NCBI GenBank assembly: GCA_016934955.1
Contig: JAFGRY010000037.1
Span: 1-64,000 of the forward strand
Source of the DNA: a bacterium
Lineage (GTDB): Bacteria; Zhuqueibacterota; QNDG01; JAGLOF01
Direction: 5' to 3'
DNA length: 64,000 bases
Shown piece by piece: positions 9,356-16,711 of this stretch (position 1 is its first letter; each line of letters begins with the position of its first letter). Position numbers and translations under genes: made by a program. Below the pieces are notes generated by a model. It did no database searches and was not told where the DNA came from. It worked only from the letters and a program-made list of their open reading frames with translations.

Positions 9356-10128
9356 CTGCGCCTCCTGCAGGTCTTGCAGTGCTCGTCATGAATGAGGAAG
9401 TTGATCCCTTTCCCGAATACCGCCTCCCGGGCGCTGGCGGGAATGCCGTCCCGGGGATTGCCGTGAAAATGGATGCGCCGGTTGAGACAGGCGATTTGAT
9501 CCACGATGCCCGACACCGTTCCGACATCATGGGAAACGAAAACGATGCTGAGTCCCTCACTGTCCCGCAGACGCTGCAGCAGCTGATAAAATGAGTCCTG
9601 GGCAACCGCATCCAGTCCGGTTGACGGTTCATCCATAACCAGCAGGCGGGGGTGCATCGCCAGGGCGCGCGCGATCAGTACCCGCTGCTGCTGCCCTCCC
9701 GAGAGCGTGCCGAAATGATCCCCGATATGGTCCTCCATGGACACCAGCGCCAGCGAATCCCGAACAGCCTGCCGGTCCGGCGGAGTATACCGCTGGCCGG
9801 GCCGTTTGGCGGCCCGTATGCCCATGGCCACTACGTCACTCACACTGACCGGGAACGTCCGGTCATGGTGATGCATCTGAGGCAGAAAGGCGATGGTGCC
9901 GGGCGGCAGCTCGGAAGCCGATGTTTTGCCCATGATCGTAACCGTGCCGCGGGCCGGCTTTTTCAACCCCAGCAATGTATGCAGCAGGGTAGTCTTGCCG
10001 CCCCCGTTGGGGCCGACAACGGAGAATATCTCCCGCTCTCCCACCGAAAAGGTAATATCTTCGAGTACATATTTGTTCCGGTAGCTGACCCAGACATCAT
10101 TGAACCGTACTGCCTGTGTATCCTGCAT
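9352..10128 (-). CDS. znuC: Zinc/manganese ABC transporter ATPase
   Basis: A 258-residue ABC ATPase. Walker A is [12 protein letters not shown], the Q-loop region is FLPQMHHHD, the signature is [15 protein letters not shown], Walker B is [12 protein letters not shown] and the switch histidine is in VSHDVG. The tail ends CKTCRRRR, an unusual basic, cysteine-bearing extension. The start ATG follows GGGAGAGTGTC and lies 24 bases after znuA. It powers import through the ZnuB-like permease. Confidence 0.9.
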   Translation of the reverse strand: MQDTQAVRFNDVWVSYRNKYVLEDITFSVGEREIFSVVGPNGGGKTTLLHTLLGLKKPARGTVTIMGKTSASELPPGTIAFLPQMHHHDRTFPVSVSDVVAMGIRAAKRPGQRYTPPDRQAVRDSLALVSMEDHIGDHFGTLSGGQQQRVLIARALAMHPRLLVMDEPSTGLDAVAQDSFYQLLQRLRDSEGLSIVFVSHDVGTVSGIVDQIACLNRRIHFHGNPRDGIPASAREAVFGKGINFLIHDEHCKTCRRRR

Positions 10129-10152
10129 GACACTCTCCCATCCCGGCGCCGG

Positions 10153-11043
10153 TCAGCGGTCCCGGAAAGCAGCCAGCGCTTCCGCCAGCCTTCGGGCGTT
10201 AAAGCGCATCAGCGCGACATAGGTATTTTTTTCCGGATCCGCCGGATCGCCTAACGTGTCCAGCCGCAGCAGGGCCGCACCGGTTTCGAATGCAAGAGAC
10301 CTGGCTGTACTGCTTTCCACGTTCAGACCGAGCACGATCACCCGTACGCCCGCCTTCCGTCCGGCTTCGATCAAATCCCTGAACTCACGTACGGAGGGAT
10401 TGTGGCCGTGCCCCTGCTCGATGGTGCCGGCGATCCTCAGCCCGTAATCGGCCGCGAGATAATTCCAGGCCGGATGATGCTCGATGAACGCGGCCCCGTG
10501 AACAGGAACGAACAGATCGCGAAGCTCCCGGTCAAGACTGTCAAGCACCGGTGTATAACGGGTGAGATTGTCACCATATTCCGCGGCACCGGCGCTGTCC
10601 GCTTCCGAGATAAATCCGGCAATCGCGACAGCGATCCGTTTCCCGTTGGTCACCGAAAGCCAAATATGGGGATTGGCCTCATCGCTGTGATCATTATCGT
10701 CCTTTTCATGGCCGGCATCCATGAGATAGCGGACTGTCGCCCGCGGGGAAAGAAATTCCCTTACCCAGCCGTCGAATTCAGGATGCACACCGATAAAAAG
10801 ATCCGCCTCCGCTATGCGCCTGACCAGGGACGGCACCGGTTCGAATGTATGAGGATTCGCCCCCGGCGGAACAATAAAATCCACATCCGCGGCGCCGCCC
10901 GCAATCGTGCGCGTAATATCGTAGACAGGGAATATGGACACGGCAACTCGCAGGCGGTCCTTGTTCGTCGCGCCGGATCCGCAGGATAAAATCAGCAGTA
11001 TCGGCAGGACGATCGCGAAGAGCGTCTTTGTGACACATTTCAT
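10153..11043 (-). CDS. znuA: Metal-binding lipoprotein of the znu importer
   Basis: About 296 residues from ATG 11041-11043, six bases after GGGAG. The signal peptide ends in the lipobox LILSC, so it is a lipid-anchored periplasmic binding protein. Cluster A-I metal-binding histidines are visible in GANPHTFEP, EANPHIWLS and FIEHHPAWN, and the acidic ligand region is in SLAFETGAALLRLDTLGD. The usual histidine-rich loop is reduced to a short stretch, HEKDDNDHSDEANPH. First gene of znuA-znuC-znuB, transcribed from the promoter at 11073-11101. Confidence 0.88.
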   Translation of the reverse strand: MKCVTKTLFAIVLPILLILSCGSGATNKDRLRVAVSIFPVYDITRTIAGGAADVDFIVPPGANPHTFEPVPSLVRRIAEADLFIGVHPEFDGWVREFLSPRATVRYLMDAGHEKDDNDHSDEANPHIWLSVTNGKRIAVAIAGFISEADSAGAAEYGDNLTRYTPVLDSLDRELRDLFVPVHGAAFIEHHPAWNYLAADYGLRIAGTIEQGHGHNPSVREFRDLIEAGRKAGVRVIVLGLNVESSTARSLAFETGAALLRLDTLGDPADPEKNTYVALMRFNARRLAEALAAFRDR

Positions 11044-11072
11044 AACAGCTCCCGGCAATAGGGATATCAGTT

Positions 11073-11101
11073 AATATAACATAAACAGTGAATTCGTGCA
11101 A
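11073..11101 (-). promoter_or_regulatory. Promoter of the znuACB operon with possible operator
   Basis: On the minus strand TTGCAC (11101-11096), a 17-base spacer and TATATT (11078-11073) lie about 30 bases upstream of znuA. The -10 sits inside a short palindrome, GTTA-ATA-TAAC (11070-11080), which could be a metal-repressor site. A Zur or MntR operator is inferred from context only. Confidence 0.5.
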
Positions 11102-11321
11102 CACCAGAATGGAAACCGAAGAGAAGAATAGTATTACACTTACATTGAAAAATCAGAAGGCGTTCAGTATACGCCTCTTTCTTCTCAAACAGTATCTCAC
11201 TTGCTATCTCTGTCTCTTGTTCGTTCTTTCCGTGTTTTTCGCTGGAAAGTTACGGGGGGAAGGGAAAGGGGACCGTTGATTATTGCATGTTGGATGTTGA
11301 ATGTTGATTATTGATCTTATG

Positions 11322-12416
11322 TTACACCGCCTGCTTCAGCTTTTCATCTCTTTCGGCCATCTGCAGCTGATCGATCACCTCGTCCAGTTCTCCCGAGAGG
11401 ATTTCATCCAACCGGTAGAGGGTGAGATTTATCCGGTGGTCGGTGACCCTGCTCTGGGGATAATTGAAGGTCCGTATCTTCATTGAGCGGTCACCGCTGC
11501 GGATCATGGAACGCCGGGAGGCCGCCTGCTTCTCCTCTTCTTCCTTGATCTTGATTTCATAGAGACGGGAACGCAGCACTTTCAGCGCTTTGGCCTTGTT
11601 CTTGTGCTGCGACTTCTCATCCTGACAGGTGACCACGAGACCGGTGGGCTCGTGCGTGATCCGCACCGCCGAATCAGTGGTGTTGACGCTCTGTCCTCCC
11701 GGGCCCGATGATCGATAGACATCGATGCGCAGATCGTTGGGATTTATTTCCACATCCACCTCTTCGGCTTCCGGCAGAACGACAACCGACGCGGCCGATG
11801 TATGAATACGGCCGCTGGTTTCGGTGGCCGGCACCCGCTGTACACGGTGCACGCCGCTTTCATATTTCAGCCGGCCGTAGGCCCCGTCCCCGATGACGGA
11901 TATGATAATTTCCTTGAAACCGCCCAGTCCCGTTGGATTGGAACTCATCACTTCCGTTTTCCAGCCCTTGTCTTCGATATATTTGCTGTACATACGGTAG
12001 AGATCGCCCGCGAAAAGCGCCGCTTCCTCGCCGCCGGTTCCCGCCCGTATCTCCATCAGCGCGTTTTTACCGTCCTGGGGATCGCGGGGGATGAGCAGCA
12101 GTTTCAATTCGTCGCGCAATGATTCAAGGACCTCTTCATTGGCGGCGATCTCTTCCTCAGCCATTGCCCGCAGTTCCTCATCATCCGATTCCGACAAAAG
12201 CCCCCGGTCGGATGCAAGACGGATGACCGTTTCCTTGAAACGGACGGCGGTACCCAGTACGTCCATCAGATGCTTGTGCTCTCGGCTGAGCTCCCTCATT
12301 TTCTTCTGATTGGAGAGAACCGCCTGGTCCTCCATCAATTTTTCTATTTCCTTTTTCCGCTGCTCGAGAGCGCCGATCTTTTCCAGCAGTGCCTTGTCTT
12401 CACCGGCTTTAGCCAT
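11322..12416 (-). CDS. prfA: Peptide chain release factor 1
   Basis: A 364-residue class I release factor. The GGQ peptidyl-hydrolysis motif appears in [16 protein letters not shown], and the stop-codon reading PxT tripeptide is PAT in [16 protein letters not shown], marking RF1 (UAA/UAG) rather than RF2. The length is normal for the family. It starts nine bases after the DUF1385 gene, and the order rpmE - DUF1385 - prfA is a common bacterial arrangement. RF1 does not read UGA, so it does not bear on the two UGA-interrupted genes. Confidence 0.95.
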   Translation of the reverse strand: MAKAGEDKALLEKIGALEQRKKEIEKLMEDQAVLSNQKKMRELSREHKHLMDVLGTAVRFKETVIRLASDRGLLSESDDEELRAMAEEEIAANEEVLESLRDELKLLLIPRDPQDGKNALMEIRAGTGGEEAALFAGDLYRMYSKYIEDKGWKTEVMSSNPTGLGGFKEIIISVIGDGAYGRLKYESGVHRVQRVPATETSGRIHTSAASVVVLPEAEEVDVEINPNDLRIDVYRSSGPGGQSVNTTDSAVRITHEPTGLVVTCQDEKSQHKNKAKALKVLRSRLYEIKIKEEEEKQAASRRSMIRSGDRSMKIRTFNYPQSRVTDHRINLTLYRLDEILSGELDEVIDQLQMAERDEKLKQAV

Positions 12417-12425
12417 GGTGCTGTT

Positions 12426-13370
12426 CTACCCTTTCGCCGTATACAGTTCCACATCGGCGTTGATATCCATATCCAGAGCGCTGTGCAGAGCCACCAGCGC
12501 CACCTCGAGCTGAGCCTCATCGGGCTCCTTGGTTGTAATTTTCTGCAGCCACAATCCCGGCGCGATAAGCACTCTGGCGAGCCGCGATCCGAATTTTTTT
12601 CCGGCCAGCCGGGTTATCTCGTAAGAGATGCCGCCTATAACGGGGACGAACAGAAACCGGATGAGCCGGTCGGTAACCGTTTCCGGTCTGCCCAGCATGA
12701 CAAATACAAGAATCGACACCAGCATGACAATGAGCAGGAAACTGGTGCCGCAGCGCGGATGAAACGTCTTGAAACCCTTTGTCTTTTCAACGGTCAGGTC
12801 GAGTTTGTTTTCGTAGGCGAAAATGGATTTATGTTCCGCGCCGTGATATTCGAATACCCGCCGAATCTCTTTCCAGAGACTGATGAGCACCATGTAGGCC
12901 AGAAAAATCGTCAGCCGGAAGACACCGTCAATCAGATTGAACATCACACCGTCTTTCACACCTGTCAGGTCGGTCAGCAGCAGCGGCACGTAAAAAAACA
13001 GACCGATGCCCAGACCAAGCGCCAGGACGATCATTCCGGCAGTCGCCAGCTTCTCCAGAAACGGCTTCTCCTTTCTGGAGGAACCGTGCCGCTTGCCGCT
13101 TTGTTCGTTTTCCTCGGCCATAGCGACATCACCGGAAAAATTCAGGGCCCTGATTCCCAGCACCATAGATTCGATAAGCGTCACACCGCCGCGAATGAAC
13201 GGCAAGCCCAGCAGCGTGACTCTCTTGGTATATGACACGTACGGCTCCCGTTTCAGGACGATGGTGCCGTCCTGACGCCGCACGGCTACCGAGACATACT
13301 CGGGTGAACGCATCATCACTCCCTCGATCACCGCCTGGCCGCCCACCGCCATTCCGTTGTCTTTATCCAT
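12426..13370 (-). CDS. DUF1385 (YqhQ-like) membrane protein
   Basis: About 314 residues from the ATG at 13368-13370, preceded by GGAG. It opens with GGQAVIEGVMMRSPE, the family signature, and has several membrane helices. The motif FEYHGAEHKSIFAYE and the patch HPRCGTSFLLIVML are also diagnostic of DUF1385. The biochemical function is unknown. It lies between rpmE and prfA, with a terminator-like hairpin separating it from rpmE. Confidence 0.85.
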   Translation of the reverse strand: MDKDNGMAVGGQAVIEGVMMRSPEYVSVAVRRQDGTIVLKREPYVSYTKRVTLLGLPFIRGGVTLIESMVLGIRALNFSGDVAMAEENEQSGKRHGSSRKEKPFLEKLATAGMIVLALGLGIGLFFYVPLLLTDLTGVKDGVMFNLIDGVFRLTIFLAYMVLISLWKEIRRVFEYHGAEHKSIFAYENKLDLTVEKTKGFKTFHPRCGTSFLLIVMLVSILVFVMLGRPETVTDRLIRFLFVPVIGGISYEITRLAGKKFGSRLARVLIAPGLWLQKITTKEPDEAQLEVALVALHSALDMDINADVELYTAKG

Positions 13371-13388
13371 TACACACTCCAAAGAAAA

Positions 13389-13421
13389 AGCGGAACACAC
13401 CCGTCACGGGCCCATTCCGCT
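13389..13421 (-). terminator. Terminator after rpmE
   Basis: On the minus strand AGCGGAA pairs with TTCCGCT around a loop that can itself pair, followed by TTTTCTTT. It lies between the rpmE stop and the DUF1385 start. Confidence 0.55.
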
Positions 13422-13442
13422 GTCAATAGTGATCGAAAACTG

Positions 13443-13661
13443 CTAGGACTGCTTTTCTTTGTCGGCCAGTTTGTATTTTTTCCGGTATTTTTCAACACGC
13501 CCGGCAGTATCCACCAGCTTCTGCTTGCCCGTAAAAAAGGGATGGCAGGCAGAGCAGATCTCGACTGTAATGTCGCCGACCGTGGAGCGGGACTCAAAAC
13601 TGTTGCCGCATGCACACGTTATGGTGCAGGGCTCATATTCCGGATGAATGCCTTTACGCAA
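13443..13661 (-). CDS. rpmE: 50S ribosomal protein L31, zinc-binding type
   Basis: A 72-residue protein. The start is the TTG at 13659-13661, seven bases after GGAGG, giving the usual L31 beginning [11 protein letters not shown]. Two cysteine pairs (CACG and CSAC before HPFF) mark the zinc-containing C+ form. The C-terminus is basic. It is a large-subunit protein and can act as a zinc store, which fits the zinc importer nearby, though no direct link is shown. Confidence 0.93.
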   Translation of the reverse strand: MRKGIHPEYEPCTITCACGNSFESRSTVGDITVEICSACHPFFTGKQKLVDTAGRVEKYRKKYKLADKEKQS

Positions 13662-13949
13662 ACGTCTATCCTCCAATAACCACCATATTTTTAACGACCC
13701 GAAAATTAATCAATTTTTACCCGGAAAGCAAGCAGAAAAAGAAAATTTTATTTGCAAAACGAAATCATTTGCTTTTCAAATGGCAATTCCCGACAGGCAA
13801 CCGATCGTTCATTGCCCCTGTTATCCGGTCAGCGCTGGATCTATCCAACATTTTTATGGATTTTTCCGACTTTGGTACAATATTCGCAAAACTTCCTTCA
13901 GGCAATAGACCGCGTACAGTGGTACAGTCAATAGATTTCGGGAGGCACC

Positions 13950-14330
13950 ATGACGGATGAACGGTTAACGCATGTTGACCCTATCAAGAACCGCATCTAT
14001 ATCTACTTCGAAGGGAAAATGGACCTGGAAAGGATTCTGCGGCTCAAGCAGGCGTATAAGGATGCTATCGAACTCTGCAAGCCTGGATTCACCGTGCTCA
14101 CCTATGCGACCAAATTCGTCCCGGGGAGCCCGGAAGTTCAGGAAGTGGTCAAGGAAATGACATACTATGCCGAAAAAGCGGGACTGAGAAAAGTGGCCCG
14201 GGTGGTGGGTAAAACCCCTCTCGGCGGCATGCAGATAAACAGGCTGGCGAAAACCAAAACGAAATATCCTGCCAGACACTTCAAAACCGAAATTGAAGCT
14301 GAGATGTATCTGGACAGTGATGAAATGTAA
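13950..14330 (+). CDS. SpoIIAA/STAS-like small protein
   Basis: A 126-residue soluble protein behind a good ribosome site (GGGAGGCACC then ATG). The layout, an early beta strand IYIYFEGKMDLE, a helix, FTVLTYATKFVP, and a later GLRKVARVVG strand, resembles the SpoIIAA-like (STAS-fold) family. I cannot identify a specific partner. The phosphorylatable serine of anti-sigma antagonists is not obvious. It is a stand-alone gene ended by the hairpin at 14356-14396. Confidence 0.6.
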   Translation: MTDERLTHVDPIKNRIYIYFEGKMDLERILRLKQAYKDAIELCKPGFTVLTYATKFVPGSPEVQEVVKEMTYYAEKAGLRKVARVVGKTPLGGMQINRLAKTKTKYPARHFKTEIEAEMYLDSDEM

Positions 14331-14355
14331 TTCTCCTCCTCGGCAGTACACGGGT

Positions 14356-14396
14356 GTCACAAGCCGGAACCCTCTTCCCTGGTTCCGGCTTGTGAC
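14356..14396 (+). terminator. Long perfect hairpin after the SpoIIAA-like gene
   Basis: A 16-base perfect inverted repeat (14356-14371 with 14381-14396) with a nine-base loop starts 25 bases past the stop. The T-run is weak (ATTCTATAT). Confidence 0.6.
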
Positions 14397-14480
14397 ATTC
14401 TATATAGAGAGTATCCGCCGGCTCGCCTGATAACTTCCACTGCAAAACGACCCGCTCCCTGAAAAAAATTAAAAAACCAC

Positions 14481-14520
14481 TTGACATGCTTTGTATTTCT
14501 TAGTATCTTTCCTAAAAGAT
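14481..14520 (+). promoter_or_regulatory. blaI promoter with overlapping dyad operator
   Basis: TTGACA (14481-14486), 17 bases, and TATCTT (14504-14509) lie upstream of the BlaI-type gene. An inverted repeat ATCTTT-CCTA-AAAGAT (14505-14520) overlaps the -10, and TTAGTA is present twice nearby. This is where an autorepressing BlaI dimer would be expected to bind. Confidence 0.6.
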
Positions 14521-14551
14521 TAGTAGTTATTTTAATTTAATAGGAGATAAA

Positions 14552-14950
14552 ATGGCTGACAAGCAGAAACTGACTCCGGCCGAATGGGAAATCATGGAGG
14601 CTGTCTGGGACCTGAACAAGCCTGCCTCGGTTCGCGACGTGCTGGAGCATCCGAACATGGACGGGAAAAAGGCGTATACAACACTGCAGACACTCATGAA
14701 CATACTCGTCACAAAAAAGCTGCTGAAAGCCGAAAAAATCGGCCTGGTAAAATTCTACCGGCCGCTGACGTCCCGGAACGAAATGGTCAAAGCCGAAATG
14801 TCCTCGATGATTCAGCGGGTGTTCAACGGCTCGACACCGGCAATGGCGAACTTTCTCCTGAAAACCCAGCAGCTCAAAGCCGAGGATATTGAAGAGATGA
14901 AGCAAATCCTGCACGAAAAAGAAAACCAGTTGAGGGACGATCATGATTGA
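14552..14950 (+). CDS. BlaI/MecI-family transcriptional repressor
   Basis: A 132-residue winged-helix regulator beginning with the family text LTPAEWEIMEAVWDL and continuing GKKAYTTLQTLMNILVTKKLL (recognition helix), then a C-terminal dimerization helix pair. In the family, an M56 metallopeptidase sensor triggers cleavage of the repressor. The gene overlaps blaR1 by eight bases, giving a coupled pair. A dyad overlaps its own promoter, suggesting autorepression. No beta-lactamase is nearby, so the regulon is unknown. Confidence 0.88.
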   Translation: MADKQKLTPAEWEIMEAVWDLNKPASVRDVLEHPNMDGKKAYTTLQTLMNILVTKKLLKAEKIGLVKFYRPLTSRNEMVKAEMSSMIQRVFNGSTPAMANFLLKTQQLKAEDIEEMKQILHEKENQLRDDHD

Positions 14951-16628
14951 AACGCTGAACAGCTGGGGCAGCCTCTGGCTCACATGGTTTCTGCCGGCCG
15001 TTATGCAAAATACGGTTTTCCTCGCCCTGCTGCTGCTGTTGCTCTACAGGGTCAGGGAATATACCGCCCAGTTCAAGTATTCGCTGGGTATGATCGGCAT
15101 TTGTAAACTGCTGCTGCCCCCGTTTCTGCCGGCGCGCCTGAAAGCCGCCGCAGAGGCGGTCACCGCTGACCTGTCAGCCGACATCGCCGCCCTCGGCAGC
15201 ACGCCGCCGCCCCCGCCGCCGCCTGCGGATTGGGTGCCCCCCGCCCCTCAGCTCACCGTCCCCGGCATCATAATTACCGTCTGGCTGACGTTCCTGCTGC
15301 TGTACATATGCTACATCCTTTTTACCACTGCCCGCTTGAAGCATTTTCTCAAACACGCACAGCCGGTTGACGCCCAGATTCCCGAGCTCACCGGCACAAA
15401 CATTCAGGTGCTGGAATCAGCCAGGATCACGATGCCGCTTTCCCTGGGTCCGTTCACCCGTACTATCTATGTACCCCGGCTCTGGCAGCAATGGAGCGAA
15501 AGCTGCCGCGCCATGGTGCTGAGGCATGAAATAGCCCACATTCAGCGTAAGGACGGACTCTTGCAGCTGCTGCAGCTGCTCATGCAGGCGGTCTATTTCT
15601 TTCATCCGCTGGTGCATATACTTAATAAACAAATCAACGAGTACCGGGAAATGGCATGTGACGACATGTCGGCCGGTCCAAAACGGGAAACATCGTTAGA
15701 GTATTCCAGATATCTGGTCGAAATCGCCGAGAAGCTGGTGCACGACCCTGTCTCCTGCGGCTCGGCGTCTGCCCTGATCAGGCAGAAACATGAACTGGTG
15801 AAACGAATCACCTACCAAATTTCGGAGGCACCTATGAAAACACTTCCAACGGCCAGAAAACGAGTGATCACAGGAGGACTGATCCTGCTGATCATACCCC
15901 TTTCATGGTATTACACATCGGCCCGGCCGATGCAGCAACAGTCAAAAACAATTACCATCGAAAAGCCGGACGGAAAAACCTCCAGTATAACATATCCAAA
16001 AGGAAAAATACAAGACGGCTTCAGTCTCGTCGGCGTTCACATCAACAAAAACAACACCTACACCTTCCTTGACAAATCTTACACACCCGATGATATTAGC
16101 TCCATGATAGAAGCACTTAAAAGAACAATGGGGAAATTTGAGGATCCGGTTATCGGAATAAGTGCCGACGCAGGTGTCACCATGGGCATTGTTAACGATC
16201 TCCATACAGCCCTGGTCGCCAGCGATCTGCTGAAAATAACGTATGTCGATCAAAAAGGCGACAATTTTTCTCTGATGCTGCCCCCGTCTTCCGCACGGGA
16301 AACGCTTGAGACCTCGGCCAAGGATCATATCTATCAGGTGTGGATAAACGGCGACAGCAATTTGCTCATCGGGAAAAATCCGGAACCGGGATCAGCAGAC
16401 AAATTGAGAGAAGCCGCAGGCAAAATCATCGAGAAAGATGATAAGATCATCTTCAGTATTAAAACATCGGCGACGACACCGTTTCATTCGTATCTCAACA
16501 TCCTCGGCATTCTCAAAAACGGCGGGGCGAAACGGATTGTTGTGGACAATCCGCCGCCGCCGTCGAAACCCGACGCGAACCCGGCGGCGCCGGCCACCAC
16601 ACCACCGCCCCCGCCACCCGGGAAATGA
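14943..16628 (+). CDS. BlaR1/M56-family membrane metallopeptidase sensor
   Basis: A 561-residue protein. N-terminal helices are followed by a proline-rich loop (PPPPPPADWVPPAPQ, about residues 86-100), further helices, and the zinc motif HEIAHIQRKDG at about residue 195 with the downstream acidic ligand region EYREMACDD. A helix near residue 310 leads into an extracytoplasmic region of about 240 residues that does not resemble the penicillin-binding sensor of true BlaR1. The tail is PPPPSKPDANP and then PPPPPPGK. It is inferred to sense an envelope signal and inactivate the BlaI-type partner. Confidence 0.82.
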   Translation: MIETLNSWGSLWLTWFLPAVMQNTVFLALLLLLLYRVREYTAQFKYSLGMIGICKLLLPPFLPARLKAAAEAVTADLSADIAALGSTPPPPPPPADWVPPAPQLTVPGIIITVWLTFLLLYICYILFTTARLKHFLKHAQPVDAQIPELTGTNIQVLESARITMPLSLGPFTRTIYVPRLWQQWSESCRAMVLRHEIAHIQRKDGLLQLLQLLMQAVYFFHPLVHILNKQINEYREMACDDMSAGPKRETSLEYSRYLVEIAEKLVHDPVSCGSASALIRQKHELVKRITYQISEAPMKTLPTARKRVITGGLILLIIPLSWYYTSARPMQQQSKTITIEKPDGKTSSITYPKGKIQDGFSLVGVHINKNNTYTFLDKSYTPDDISSMIEALKRTMGKFEDPVIGISADAGVTMGIVNDLHTALVASDLLKITYVDQKGDNFSLMLPPSSARETLETSAKDHIYQVWINGDSNLLIGKNPEPGSADKLREAAGKIIEKDDKIIFSIKTSATTPFHSYLNILGILKNGGAKRIVVDNPPPPSKPDANPAAPATTPPPPPPGK

Positions 16629-16642
16629 CATGAGGCATATTA

Positions 16643-16676
16643 AAAAAGTCCCGGCCGTGAGTGGCCGGGACTTTTT
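16643..16676. terminator. Bidirectional terminator between blaR1 and the DUF5916 gene
   Basis: Inverted repeat of 14 bases, AAAAAGTCCCGGCC with its complement, loop GTGAGT, with an A-run on one side and a T-run on the other. It serves both convergent genes. Confidence 0.85.
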
Positions 16677-16711
16677 AACTAAAGCGGATGCAATTATTCT
16701 TTTCCTTTGCT

